Positions 29,981 to 43,400 of a DNA stretch of 64,000 nucleotides are shown here, piece after piece. Position 1 is the stretch's first letter, and each line of letters starts with the position of its first letter. The notes beneath the pieces were generated by a model that was given only the letters and a program-made list of their open reading frames with translations, had not been told where the DNA came from and did not search any database. Source of the stretch: Casuarius casuarius (lineage: Eukaryota; Chordata; Aves; Casuariiformes; Casuariidae); contig PTFA01000339.1 of NCBI GenBank assembly GCA_003342895.1, positions 515,340 through 579,339 of the forward strand, given 5' to 3'. The translations under genes were made by a program, and so were the position numbers.

Positions 29981-32771
29981 TGAGGGCAAGATTCAAGGGT
30001 GCAGTTCTTAAATTGTGAAATCTAGCTGTTGGTGGAAAGTTTATGTTGAGTGTTAATGGATATAGTTGTTGATTTAGTAATTTTTTTTCCCAACTGCTAG
30101 CAACTTCTCTAAATCCCCCAAACCCAAAGTCTTCTCTAAACAGTGCTTTTCTCCATTTGATGCAAGCAAGGGATGAGATTGAGAACGCAGCTTGTAGTAC
30201 CTGAAACTATACATAGGTGTAATTTAGACGCTTAAGACCAACAAAGCAATGCGGAAAGACTTTATCAGGAGTCGGTCAGTCCTGAGAGTGCCTACATTGT
30301 GGTGGGTAGACAGTGAAGTTCCTGAGACTCCTGTGCTTCTGGTAGGGGAGCTGGTGCCAGTCGGTGCTCAAAATACATCTACCGCTGCTTTTCGACTAAG
30401 CAGCAATGCTAGAGAACAAGGACTTGATATAACGCATTACATTTTCAGTTAAAAGCTTCTAAGGCAAAATGGGGTAAATTGGAAAAGGAGACACCCAGGC
30501 AGATTGTGCTCATCAGCTGAATTTTGATGAATGATTTTGAACCCGCCTGCCAGCGTTCCTCTCTTGTGGTCGTTTGTACCTGCCGTGGCTGCAGGTGTGG
30601 CTGCGTAACGCTTTCTCCTCTAATCAACCAGCAGTGGAGTTTTTGTTAATACCGTGCTTTGTCTGTCATCTTGCAAAACCCAGATGTCACAGAAGCTGAA
30701 TCCTTGCAGTGACTTCACGAGCTCCCTCAGCGTGGTCTTACTCATGCTTTGAGGAGGTTTAGGACATCTGTACCCTGAGTCCATTAAAAGCCACTGCAGT
30801 CACAGTTCAAAACCGTGGGATGGATCGTGACTCACTTTTGTTTGAGCGCCAGATACTGAAAGTGCCCCTCCAAGACTGGGAAGCTCAAGTTTGGTTGTTT
30901 TCTCAGCTTGAAGGAATTAAATGTCTCAGCTTTTACTTCCCAGGAGCTTAAGTGCTGCGCTATGGAGTAGTGACGGGTGCTGAGCCATCATCCTCTGCTG
31001 CTCCTCTCGAAGCCGAGCTAGTGCAGAGCCATGGTGGAAAAATCACAAATCCACAGTCTGCAGCTTCACTGCTAGCACTGAGCCAGGAAGAGGGAGGCGA
31101 TTTTGTGGCTCTTTCCTAATGCTGCTGCCAGTTTTCACTCTCTTTTTTTCAACCTGTACAACCTGAAGCGAGCTCTGGCCAGTACCTCATTTGTGCTTTA
31201 GCCTTATTGCTCAGGCAGGTTTTTGTGAGGGGTGGCAGAAGCTTAGGCAATAGTAACGATCATTAAATAGTTTAAGAGGGGCAGCACTGGCGATGGGTGG
31301 ATAATAGACCCTTTTGTTGTCTGCACTATTGTGTGGGGATCTGTGAAGGTACACGCTGCTTTGATGGAAGGTATTTCTTCCCCTATGATTTTCAGCTTTA
31401 GTTTTTCATGTGGTCATTCAGCAAAGTCTCGTTGTGCCCCAGATTGTTGCAGAATCTAGTTAATGGGAAGGAAATCATTCCTGTGAAAAACGTTTCACTA
31501 ATGTTTCCCCGCTTACTTTTTTTTCAATATTGATGCTTGCTCTAGTCTTAACCCTGCTGCTGCTCCGAACGAGGAAACATGTCCTTTCCTAGCATCCCTG
31601 CGTCGCCCGCCTGGAGAATCCCTGAATTACAAAAGCGCTTTTGAGAGCGGGTCCCTGGACCACAGCCCTGCAGCCACTTGAGGGTGACTGTATCGCGTCC
31701 TCTTTTCAGGGAGACAGCCCTTTCTGTTACGCTTTGTGAATGAATATGTTATTGCAAAAACCCACGTAATTATCAGCCTTTCCAGCTGCTCTTTGTACTT
31801 CCTCTGATCAGCAGGAGTGGAATTCTTCCGTCCTGTACTCATAACCCGCAGTAATCCTGCGTATTTGCTTTGGGCTGAAGTTGTTAATAATGATAGGATT
31901 GTATGAATTCACATTTTACTTACAGTGTTCGATACTGCTCGCTTTTGAAATGCTGCATCTGAGGAAACCTTACTTTCTAAATGTCTAAATTATGTATTTA
32001 CTGGCCAAGCTTTGTAACATTTTTTGGTAGGCTGTTCGCTTTCCATTAAAAGCCACAAAAATGAATTAATCCTTAAAATGCTCCTAGGAGGGGGGAAAAG
32101 GCATTGTTAGATTTCCTTTTCTGAGCTCCTTTTGACAACAGATATGAATCATTGTCGTTGTTTGGATAGTATCACACAGCTTTTTTTTCGAATCGTGGAC
32201 TGTCAAGAAAATCTGGTTGGGATTTTTAAAACCTTGTTTTTCTTTTATGCAGGATCAAGAATTAGGGTAAAAGTTCACGGATGCGTTATGAATTAAATTG
32301 GCATGCTGGTATGTGTGCTTAGGCAAAGACAGAAGATGATAGTCTGATGACGTTACTAGGTATTTCCTGGGTAACGCATATTTCTGGAGGAATGTTAAGT
32401 GAGCAATGAAAATTTTGGGGATGTTCTACAGAGAACAGTAAATCTTGTAGCAAAAATAACTCATTTTTCTGCAAATGTGGAGGGCTTAGTTCAATCCTTA
32501 AATATTGGACGCTAGGCTAATAATTTCTTAATGATTGCATTTCAGGGAAAATCCCGGAGATTTAAGTAACAACATGAGTTACAGGGCTTTCTTGCTCTAT
32601 AAATAAAAAGCTATATTTGGAAAACCGAATGGTGTATTTATGGACAAAACTGTATTAAGGGAAATGTGATGGAAAATTTGAGTCAGATGAGCTGATGTAT
32701 GAGGCATTTCCCTATGGAGTCATTGGGCTGAAAAATGTTTTATATGCTTAAACTTGAACAGATGCTTCAAA

Positions 32772-32806
32772 ACACGCACGCACACACACGCACACACACA
32801 CACGCA
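32772..32806 (+). repeat. (CA/CG)n dinucleotide tract
   Basis: A CA-rich microsatellite interrupted by CG steps, followed directly by a short C-rich run. Confidence 0.9.
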
Positions 32807-32924
32807 TGTTTCCCCCCTCCCCCAAGTTTAATGTTAGCCCTTCTGTTCATACCACTGTGATTAATTTGTAGACAGGTCTGTTTTAGTCTCTGTTTTCCAG
32901 GGATTTCAGTATATTTCCAGATCA

Positions 32925-33080
32925 TCCAGGTACTTAAGCCCGTGCCTAACTGTAAATATGCAAACAGCCCAGTTATTAGCAGGATTTCTTTCGTGCTTTA
33001 AATTAGGCATGTGCTTAAATAACTCGCTGAACTGGGATTTACGTTTTTACGGGTGAGCAAAGGATTTCTCCCAATTACCT
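32925..33080. mobile_element. Ancient interspersed repeat sharing a motif with 53.6 kb
   Basis: GTACTTAAGCCCGTGCCTAA, GGCATGTGCTTAAATAACTC and GCTGAACTGGGATT follow the layout of an old sauropsid repeat (...aagcacgtgcttaagtgctttgctgaatcggg). GCATGTGCTTAA occurs both here (33007-33018) and at 53639-53650. Family name not assigned. Confidence 0.5.
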
Positions 33081-35019
33081 TTCTTAGATGAAAATCGTTG
33101 AAGTCAGCAGGGTTTTTTGCCTAAATAAGGGCATGGTATCAGCTTTCAGCTCGTACAGATATTAGTTCCACCTTTTTAGTTACACGTTTGTCAGAAAACA
33201 GAATTATGATTGTATATGCCTGGCCTTGTTTAAAATATTACAGAAGAATTAAAAGAAGACATGCAGTCTAGTTGACCAGCAAATCCTGCCTACCACCCTT
33301 CTCAGGGTGAACATCACATTTGGCAGTGCCGGAGAGGGAGATGACAACTGTGCGTTATTATTTTCCTTTGAGCGCTCTTTGCTGTGTTCTGCTCGGCCAT
33401 TAATCTGCTTTCCTGGGTTGGTTTTATTCACCTTTTAGGTACCCATGCGTGGCGCCTCTTCCCTTTAAAAAACAAAAATCTCCAAAGCCCTCCCCCCCAA
33501 AAAAAGGCAATGCACTATGTTTTTTTTCCACTTTTCCAATCGAGCAAAACGTAGGAATGGGAAAAATTACTTCTCGATTTAAAAATAAGCATAGCTGTGC
33601 TTCTGGAGTGCATGGCACGCAGGATAACCGATGATGCCTTGGGGCGTAAAGGCCATGCTGACTTTCGCTTGCGGTGATGTTCAAGACTTGGACGCTCGTG
33701 AATGATGCAGCTATGCCAAACTCACGTATAACTAATCATCGTTTATAGAGTTGTGTGCTCTCTCGTGTGGCATGTATGCTTAAAATAGGAGAGGGCCTGG
33801 AAGGGTAATTGTATTTCTCGGGCATATAGATGTTTTTGCATTTGTTACCTTAAGGATGAGTTTCCAACTCCTCCTTAACTCCTGGAGGTCGTACTCTGGT
33901 AAGCGTTCAGTGACACAGCGTACAAGTAATGCTGTAAAATCTAGGGGCATCAGGTTAAAAAAAAAAAAAAAGCATTTGTGGATGGTAGATGCACATCTGG
34001 CTGGCCCCGGTGTTACTTTTTTTTTAATGGGGTAAAATTATGATGATTAAGATTCTTACATGCAGAATGTATGTGTTTTATGGGTAAGCTGTCCTGTGTG
34101 CAAAGTCATGTCTTGATTTTTACTGGAAAACATCTGATTTTTCATTGTAAGCATTTTTTAGGTATTTAGGAAATGACTAAACTTTAATTAAAGCAGACAT
34201 TTGTTTACAAGAGTTCCTTAATTGACATTCAGATACATAGTTAAACTTTTTAAAAAGCATTTTAAGTGGAAACTGTGATTCCTGGGTTATATATATTAAA
34301 AAGAAATTGAAGCGTTTGAAAAAATACAAAGGGATCTTCACTATAGGCGCATGGGAAGGATCTTCCTCATTCCCTGGTTCAAATAGTCTTTGTTTCTACT
34401 GTACTGTTCAGTTGAAATCTCCACCTCCGTGGCAATATTGAGCTTGATTTACATTCCTCAGCCTGGTCTTACTCTCTTTGCAATCAGTGGCAAAGCCCTT
34501 ATTGATCCGAGTGTCTGCAAAATCCGTTTCCCTGGAGTATTGTGCTACGGACATATTGGCCAAAATAAATCACTGCTGCACCTCAAAAGCAGGGGGAAGC
34601 ATGAGGTTTGGCCAATCTATATAAATACCAATCCGTTGTAACTTGCCAGCTATTAATAGCCTGCAGTACCAGATTTTTATTTTTTTATTTTTTAGCCTCT
34701 GCTAGTGTCTTTCTTTTGGCCAGTTGATTAATACATCTCTTCCCCCTGCTCAGCTTTACAGCACTTCACTGAAGACAGTGGTTTCTCTTTCCTTTAGAAC
34801 ATCCTTACTGGATCCTTCTGTTTCTGATGCTGGTCAAAAGTGGAAGCTAAAGGAAAAACACAGGAGAAGCATGTTGGAAACATCTTCCAGCCTTTTAACT
34901 GTTTTCCCTCTGGAGACATGCCCATAGTGAGAAGAACGGTCCCTTTTGTTAATTTTTAAGGGAGAGTGAATGATCAGCTGCTTTCCCTTTCCAGGCTACT
35001 CAAGACTTTATAGTTCTCT

Positions 35020-36150
35020 ATCCTTTTTGCCCCCTCAGACATCTTTTTTTCTGCTGTTCTTCATACAGCAGCCAGTCCACACCTCTGGTGGATCTCGTTG
35101 CCCTTCTCTGAAGCTGCTCCCGTCCTGCTCTGTTGGGGATGGCGAGAGCGCCCAGAGCCGCGTGCGAGATGTGGGCAACCCGCAGCCTCCCGCAGCGGCA
35201 CGACAGCGCGCTCTGTCAGTGCTCGCTTCCTTTCCCGACCTCGAAAAATTGTATTTGCTTTCTGGAACATGCTGAGCTGCACCGATGCTTTCATGGAACA
35301 GCCTGTCAGCCCAAGATGTCATGCCTGCCTGGAAAGGGCATCTCAGGGCACGTCATTTTTAGTGTGAAATTGGATTTTTTTTATTTTTTTTGGTGTATGC
35401 ATCACTTTATCTACATGGAGTTTCATCTTCCACTTTATTAGCAGGTCTTGGTGTCATAAGGTCCTTCTGCAGCTTGTCGTAGTTGCTTACCTTTCTCGCC
35501 TTGAATATTACCATCAGCATACTTAGTCACTTGCTACTCACATCACTGCGTTCTAGTTTACTCATAAATAATACGCAGATCCTAGCATGTGTCCTCTGAC
35601 CTCCCTCCACGGCTGGAACTGACTGTTTACTCCTACTCTGTGTTTATTATCTTTCACCCGGTTACTCATCCGTGAAAGGACCGTCCCTTTTCCGGTATAG
35701 CTTTAGTTTCCTTACATGAAGCCTTTGATGAGAGAGTCCCACGAGTCTTGAAAATCCAAGTAGTGTATGTTACCTTTTGTGAGGTTGTGTTGACTTTTTT
35801 CCCCCAGTGCATCATATTTATACAGATATAGCAGATGTATCAGTTATCCCCTAATTCTACCCTGTATTATAATATTGCCTAATTTGTCCTGTATGAATGT
35901 CAGGTTTGGAGGTCTGCAGCTTTCCAGGATCTTCTTTGGAGCCCTTGTGTTAAAGATCTGGCATCAGACTTGCTGCCCTGCTGTTCTCAAGTATCAAGGC
36001 AATTTTAAGGAAAGCTCTAGCCTTAAAAACTCTTTGATGGATACCATCCAGTCCTGGCATTGTGTTACTCTTCCGTTTGGCTCTTTATTCTGTAACCTCT
36101 TCTGCGGTCATTTCGGTATGAGACAGATTTTCCCATAGCGTCCCCGAAGG
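35020..36150 (-). mobile_element. Ancient CR1/L3-like LINE, reverse-transcriptase part, antisense
   Basis: From 35620 to 36130 the sequence follows the antisense strand of a CR1/L3 reverse-transcriptase region step by step: CTGTTTACTCCTACTCTGTG, ACCCGGTTACTCATCCGTGA then AAGGACCGTCCCTTTTCC, a GAAAATCCAAGTAGTGTATG segment, AGGTTTGGAGGTCTGCAGCT, TTCTTTGGAGCCCTTGTGTT and GGATACCATCCAGTCCTGGC. Coding sense would be on the minus strand. It is riddled with stops and indels and is inactive. The less certain part 35020-35620 includes a block resembling upstream CR1 sequence. Confidence 0.7.
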
Positions 36151-39100
36151 AAGGGGTCTTGGCGAAAGAGTTGGATCTATCTCTACTACCATGAATACAT
36201 ATGTAAAGAATTTGGTTAATTTTTCTGGTGTGGCATTGTCCTTTCTCTTTTCGTAGCCCTAAGGAATGAATCTTTTGCTGGTGGTGGCTTTCAATAGGGA
36301 GGTTCCCTCAAGGTACAGCTAGGCTATCTGAAGCAGTAGCATAGAGTAATGGCGAATCCATCAAATCGTCAGTGCTCCTTGTTAGGAATTACTTCGCTTT
36401 GCAGCTAATATCCCTTTGAGTGAGTGAGGAGATGCGGTGCAGCAGATGCCTAATTACCCGTTGTGTTAAGAATATTTTCGTAAGCAAGCCTACTCGTGTC
36501 TCTATTAGAAAACAGTTGGACCACATGTATGTACCAATGATTTAACCCTTCAGAGTACTGGTAAAGCAATTACTAGCATAGGTTGATAGATCTTTGAGTG
36601 TGCACTAGAAAGAATAGTAAAGCCGTATCTACATTGATCACTAAAGCTTTTTAATGTGTTAACTCTCTTTTTCTCTCTGCTTTGTAAGGTCCTCCGAAGA
36701 TCTTATTCTTGTAAGGCAAATGAGAAGTTACATGGATCGCAACTTCACAGTATAGTCTTGGCCAGACATGGGAGCAGACCAGCTCGTGGAGGCCTCTAGT
36801 TGTTCAGAAGGAGCTTTTCTTGTTGCTACAGGTTCTGTTTTAAAGTGCTCTCTTTTCTTTGTTTTTTTTTTTTTTAAATAGTTAAAATAGCGAAAATAAG
36901 TTTTCAGAAACATAGGTGTTCTGGATTATTCTAGGTAAGATCTCACTTGTAAAGCCAAACTTTTAACTTGGCCAGTGCTTTGTAATACTGTTTACGCTGA
37001 CTGCCCACTTTGCGATAGTGGTTGAACAATAAATCTTGATTTTTCTGTAGTTTTGCTAAATGGCAGTTATCTGTTGTACTCAAATTGGAGTTCAAGGAGA
37101 ACGCACGCAACACAACCAAAAAATTCACTCAGTGACTAGCAAGGTTGTGTTAGGATGCGACCACTCGCCTAAAATCCTGAAAGCTTGGAAATAAGAAATA
37201 GGGGGAAGTTTAGCGTTCACATTACCCACGGTTCTGTCAGTAATATTTTTTGCAATGCATTTTTTTTCCATCAGTACCCAAAGCAGCATGTATCGCTTCA
37301 TCGAGTCTGCACTCTTAATATCAAGCTTTTCCATGTGCTTTTATATCACGAGGTCACATGCTTGATTTCTACAGTCCCCATTCATTTGGGAGCCTAGTGT
37401 GCGTTAAAGGTGCTGATCATTTTCATAATCCTTGTTAATAATAAGTCTGGCAAAATACATGGCAGTGTAAAGCAGTCAGTTGAGAAAAATTTAACTGCCT
37501 GTTACTCCGTGCTTGGTTAAGTGCGTCTTTCTGTGTGGCGTGAGGCACGGTGGGAACAGGCCTTCTGTCTTCCTCTCATAAAATGAGTTATTTGCAGCTA
37601 TTTTCAGAAAATTAGTTGGTATGCGTGTTCTCCCAGCGTATAGCTGGTATGATTGTAATTGCTGCGTGAGGAGCAGTGTAGAGAGCACAATCAGTACTTC
37701 GGATTCCTTCCCAAAGGAAAGAAAAGCTTCCAAGTCTTTCAGAAAATGGTAATTCTGGGTTTCTTATTTCACTATAGCAAATAATTTTTTTTCAACAAAG
37801 AACTAAAAAAAATTCACGTAGTAAAATTAGATCTGTATTTATATTCTGTATTTCTTTTGCAAAATAGAGCTGTTAAAATTAAACTGTGACCTGAGTAAAA
37901 TCTTAATTACAAGGCAGCAGTCTGCTCTGACTTGCTACATTCCTTTTCTCAAAACAAATTGTATGAAAATTGATTTACTGAAACAAACTCTTCAATTGAT
38001 TTCTTATGTTTAGTTGCGCTTACGAGGAAGGTGAAGCCACAGGCCAGTATTTGGCAGGAGAAATAGTCTGCCTGACCAGCTTGTGTTTTTGCTGTTCTTA
38101 TTCTGGTGAACCGCTTCTCTTTCTACGCGGCACTTTGGAGAGAGCATCTATGCTTGTACGTTCTGTGCGTGGAGTCTGCGCTGCGCTCGGCCATATGTCT
38201 GCTGGATACAGTCTCGTTATAGAAAATGCTGTTGATGGTCTGGTAAGGCACCGTGATTCTCTACACTGTGAGTGTAGGTATTGCCAGCATGATCCTGATA
38301 AATTGCTGTGGTGTACAGATAATTTAAATTAGCTTAGTAAGAGGGCTGTCTTGCTTAGCTACCTGCTTACAGTTAGCACCTTCCTGAGTTGAGTCCGTTC
38401 TGCCTAAGAAGGCTTGAAGTCATGTAAGGTAATAGAGGTCGGGAAAGCTTCCTTGTCCTCCGTCTCAGCAAGTGGAAAATCTAGACTAAGTTTAGCAGAA
38501 CTATTCTAAGTGTTGGGCATCTTGTTAAGCAGTTATGATAGGAAGGATTTAGGATATATAGTCCCAACAGGTCCTTTTCTGCATTCAGAAAATTCTTCCT
38601 TTTCTCTAAAAATTAATCACAAAGCTTCTGTTTAAGAAACTATTATATGAATTTGAATGCTACAGTTGTAGGGAGAGGTGGCATCTCTTAATATACCAGC
38701 TGGCAGAGTGGGAAGGGAAAGTCTTTTGAATTTAGGTTACAGTGAAACAGCTGCCATTCTTAAATGTTGCCTTTGCAGAACTGAGGATGTTGTGGCAGAC
38801 TGTGTCGTGGTATGGAGTATCTGTTTTGTTGACATCGTTTGTATTAATTTGTTTTCGGGCTTAGCTATGAAACAAAGACTCTCATAGTTTCTCTTGACTG
38901 TCATAATATGGTGGTAGGTGAATTAGGTGTTCATACCAATTTGATCGTCTCCAGGTCAGTTGACTGTAAAGAGCCTTTTGACTTACAGGAGCAGACAGAA
39001 TTGCTCTCTTTCGGCTTCTTTCTTTTTTCCCGAAATGGCTGTGAGAATGATATTTGGGTCAGCTGCCTCAAGTGTGTGGTTTTCTCCTGACACTCATCCC

Positions 39101-40261
39101 TGTGAGCACATAGGAGGAGCCCCGTGGGGAAACACTGCGGTGCTGTTGGCTGCAGTGGCATCGGGAGTAGTTAAGGGTTTTGCAGTTATTCAACTCCGTT
39201 AATCATGTCAAGACAGGGAAATGTCTCTAATGCCTGACTGGAATGATATGTGAGTGAAGATGGCCTTGCACAGACTTGACTGTAAGAGAGATGGAGTGAC
39301 CCTGGTAAGTGCAGCAGGACCTCTGGCGCGTTGCTCTCTCCAACACCATGTGCCCGTCGGTGTACCGAAGGCTTTACTGCGTACCGTTACTTGTGGGTTC
39401 CTTAATTTGGGCTGGAGACCTTCCTTCTTGGCCTGGCTGGGAGAATACGATTTTTCCTTTCTGCTCTTACCACAGTGTTCTGGATGTCAGTGCAAAAGTC
39501 ACTATCCTTAGGTCCGTCAAGGGCCATACAGAAATTTTAGGTAGGGTGTTATACCCTGCATAGCTTCCTGATTGCACGCGTTGCTCTGGTTCGCTTGGGC
39601 TTCGCTCTTTCCTCCACTCCTGAGTGTCGGGCCTGCCTATACAAGTGCCGTTGCAGAGCTTGAAGCAGGATGCTGTCCTGTGGGTTCTTGCCCTCTGCTC
39701 TTTGCCAGCCTGCAGACGTGTCCCAAATTCGCAGGATTAGTGGGCAGGTGTGTACGGTAACCCCCCCCCCCCAGTCCTGCTCTCTATCACTTCTCTGTCA
39801 TTTTGGAGTTGTTGGTCACTTAGTACCTAGCTTTTGTAGTTGTCTCCTTTGCGTTGTTTTTCCACCTTTCACCCTTCCATTGCCCATATTTGTTGATGTT
39901 AAAATAACTACTGAGAATACAGATGCAATAATCTACAGTACAATGTTCTTAAAATTTCAGTAATGTATTGTTTACATATCACGCTGCTGGTAAAAACGTG
40001 CAGAGCATCTCGTGGGTGACTGTGCACAGCATCCCTCCTGTCTTTGTTCTGCATTCATACTTTTTTGGGCAGTCATCCTGCACTACGAAGGGGAAAGATT
40101 TTCGGTTGTGGTATAACCTTCCCATGCGTTTCAATTCCCTGTAGTACATCCCCTCTCATTACGTTGATTCTTACGGGAAAAACTGCTTTGCTCTCTGCTC
40201 TTGTTCCAGATGCTCTCCAGTGGTATCCAGTGAAAGGACGAGAGGCGGTGGGCACAGACTG

Positions 40262-40491
40262 AAATATAGGAAGGTCAATTTAAATATAAGAAAAAAATCG
40301 TTACTATGAGGGTGGTCACAGGTTGCCTAGAGAGGCCGTGGTGTCTCCATCTTTGGAGATACTCAATGGAGATACTCAAAACTCAAGTGGATATGGTCCT
40401 GAGCAACCTGCTTGAGTTGACCCTGCTCTGAGCCGGGGGGCTGGACTAGCTGATCTCCAGAGGTCCCGTCTGACCTCAACGATTCTGTGGA
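40262..40491 (+). mobile_element. CR1 LINE 3' end, avian type
   Basis: This is the clearest transposon in the window. GAGGGTGGTCACAGGTTGCC, TAGAGAGGCCGTGGTGTCTC, CATCTTTGGAGATACTCAA, TGGTCCTGAGCAACCTGCTT, GGGCTGGACTAGCTGATCTC, CAGAGGTCCCGTCTGACCTC and the tail AACGATTCTGTGG match the avian CR1 3' UTR end to end. A 15-bp internal duplication (GGAGATACTCAA twice) lies near 40356-40380. The copy is 5'-truncated, as most CR1s are. Confidence 0.93.
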
Positions 40492-43319
40492 TGGCTACTC
40501 GGCAAACTTCTCAAACGCGTTTATGACGGATCGTGGGGTATGCCGATATTTGCAAACGTTGCTCAGGAGTCTGCCCTGTACCTTTGTCAGAATAGTAGGT
40601 TGAAAACGGAAGCTGGAATTTGTATTTTAATCTACCAACTGGCAGAGTATTGTAAATTTTTTAGGCTAATGCCTTATTGGTACAAGGGAACCTAGAGGCT
40701 AAGCATGTTAAAAATAAAACACTGAAGTAAGTTGCTGCTGCTGCTTGCTAACGTATCATCGGACTTGTCAGGCATTCGGTGCGCTTGATCTCTCAAGTAC
40801 GCTGGCAAGCAGTAATACACAGAGTTTGGACCATGGTTTACTAATCCTGAGCTAAAGAGCGGTTGGTATCTTATTAAATGGATAGCTAACTGGTGGATGA
40901 GTGTTGACTATGTATGATCACCTCATGGAAAAGCCTGCAGAACTCAGGTGGTGTGTAGCGGCAGGAACTGACCGCTCCCAGTAAGGAATATTTTGTGGAC
41001 CTGAAGCCGTCCTGAGGCCAGGCTCACCCGTTATGATAGTCATTTCTGTTAAGAGGAGCAGTCTTTCTTGAGGATACTCTCCTGGTCTTTGCTTGGATTT
41101 TGTAAGGGTCTAAATCGCAGTCCCTTGCCACGTTGTTTGCAGCCAGCCTGGACTGGCAGTCTTAGAGTTCAGGTTTTGCTTGAACGCTTGGCCTTGATTT
41201 TACAACAGCAGTTTTGGATGTCTTCTCTACTATGATTTGAGCTGCAGATTCAACCTTTCTGTAAAGAGTTGCCCTTTGCTCCTGTAATTCCTTGTTTTCA
41301 ATGTCCAACAGAATTACACAGGGAAACACTGCTCCTGGCTCCTCTGCAGTGGAGAGCACCCAGCAGGGTTGAGGGCGGGTGCAGTGCTGAGCCCAGGTCG
41401 GTAAGTTATGCTGGACTCGCGCCAGCTCTGTATGAGGCCCGTTCATCTAGGAGCTAGTCAAAAACCATCTGGGCTTAGTGGGGTTAAACTACACTGTGGT
41501 GAAGTCCTTTGAAGTGGTGTGAGGCTCTAGAAAAGAGATATCCTTCAGGCAAGAATGTTACTGAGGTCTTGGGCCAAGTCAACTCTGCAGTGTACCAGTT
41601 CATTTCTTGCTTTATTCCTGAAGCCACGTGCCATGTTGAAGGGAGGGGGGGGTTACTCATGCAGCAGGTTTCAAGAGCTCCCGTTACTGTGCTGGTGGGA
41701 GCCAAATTTTGGGCTCAGTGCCGTGTTTGACTGTGGCTTACTGCCTTGAGGATCAAGTGTTTCGTTGCAAAGACTGTCAAATAATGCGCATCTCATCTTG
41801 TAATCTGCTGAGCAATTTATTATCCCCGTTATTACATTTCCCATCACCAGAGTACAAATATCATTTGGGGCTTGCTTTTGAAGTGTGTTGATGCCTGAAA
41901 TCTGCAGGACAGACCTAAAGAGCGACTTGATCAGACTTGCTGAGCATCTGGCAACTCTGTCATGGGTTGCTACTGAAATGCCACATTTGGGAGCTCGCTA
42001 TTCCAGGCTGTTTGCAGCTGATGCACCTCATTCCTACCAGTCTGAAAGGATAATGAATGCTGAGCGTGTATGAAGGGATACAGGCTGACCTGGACCCAAG
42101 AAAAGGACTCTGAAAACTTCTTGAGAGAATACAGGCTCTACAGCCCATTTTTATGGGCTTCCAGTCTCAAGTGAAGTTGAGCTAGTCGTCTTTTATGCCC
42201 CCACGCTGGAGGGACGGGGAGCACGAGCGGCCCCGATGGACGCCGCTGTTCAAAAGTCTCTGACCTCTTATGCTCTGAGGTGTGCGCCCTGGCAATGATG
42301 CTTTTTGAAGGATCGTGGTTGCTGCAGGTGAAGTAAATGCTAGTTTTGGACAGCATGAAACGTGTAACAATTTCACTTGAATTGTGTCACTGCAGGGGGA
42401 CGTTGCTAAAATTGTCACTTTGCTTTCCACGTTAGCATTACCTAGAGGGCACTCTAAGGCTATCAGAGGTTCGTTTCTTATCTGCAAATTCCAGTTACAC
42501 TGAATGCTTGGGTGAATATATGTATGTTGATTTTCAAAAACACACGTATTTGACATCTTTATTTTTTTGACAGCACAAGAATCTTTTTATATCTCTACCT
42601 CTTACCCATATTTTCATATTCTATTTATATCCAACATAAGATCTGCGGTTTCATAATTCAACAAGGGGCTTTTTAGAGTCAAGGGAATTGGATCTGGGGG
42701 ATCCGCAGATCCTTGTAAAAATGCCCAGGGTTTGAAGGCCCAGTTGAGGAATTGTGTCCAGATAGACATTGACATGGTGGCTTTTCCTAGATTCTTCTCC
42801 GCTTTCTGCTTGCCACATGACACTTACAAGATAGACTGAGTACTTCTAGTTATTTGAGGAAGCGTTCTGTTTTTTTCTCCAAAAAGTAGCAGCCTTCTCA
42901 CTCCCAAATATTACACAATATGGATAAACATTATTCAGTACAGGTTTTATATTATTTTCCATCTGCACAATGCTGTACACATTTCTTAAAAATACAGGAA
43001 TAAAGTTAATGATATTTGAACCCATATCTTTCACAAGCGATGGAAGCACAGCAGTAATGAAGTGTCTTATCCTAGTCGTCTGTCACCCTGGAAAAATCCT
43101 TGCGTCCTTCACCTTGCATAATTTAGGAGGACTTGGCACTGGAAATGCAGATCACATTGGAAACGTATTAGCCGAGATGTGTGGGTATGCTCGTGTCTTG
43201 CCGGTGCTGGGTTTGACTATGACTTACTTGTTTCCATCAGGAATAGTGAAGTCTTGTTCATTTTTCAAGTTAAAGAGGAACCCCCGTGCTTCCTCACCCA
43301 TAACTGTAAATTATGCGAA

Positions 43320-43400
43320 CATTTACATTTAAATGTAAATGAGATTTGAATGAATAATGCTAATAATTCATTCATCCTAATTCAAATCCTATTTTAATTA
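43320..43400. repeat. 22-bp perfect palindrome plus nested inverted repeat
   Basis: Bases 43320-43341 (half-site CATTTACATTT) form a perfect palindrome. Immediately after, TGAATGAAT and ATTCATTCA pair around a 10-nt loop, and outer arms GATTTGAA and TTCAAATC (43343-43388) extend the inverted repeat. The block is rich in ATTA and ATGTAAAT-like homeodomain/POU motifs. Confidence 0.8.
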
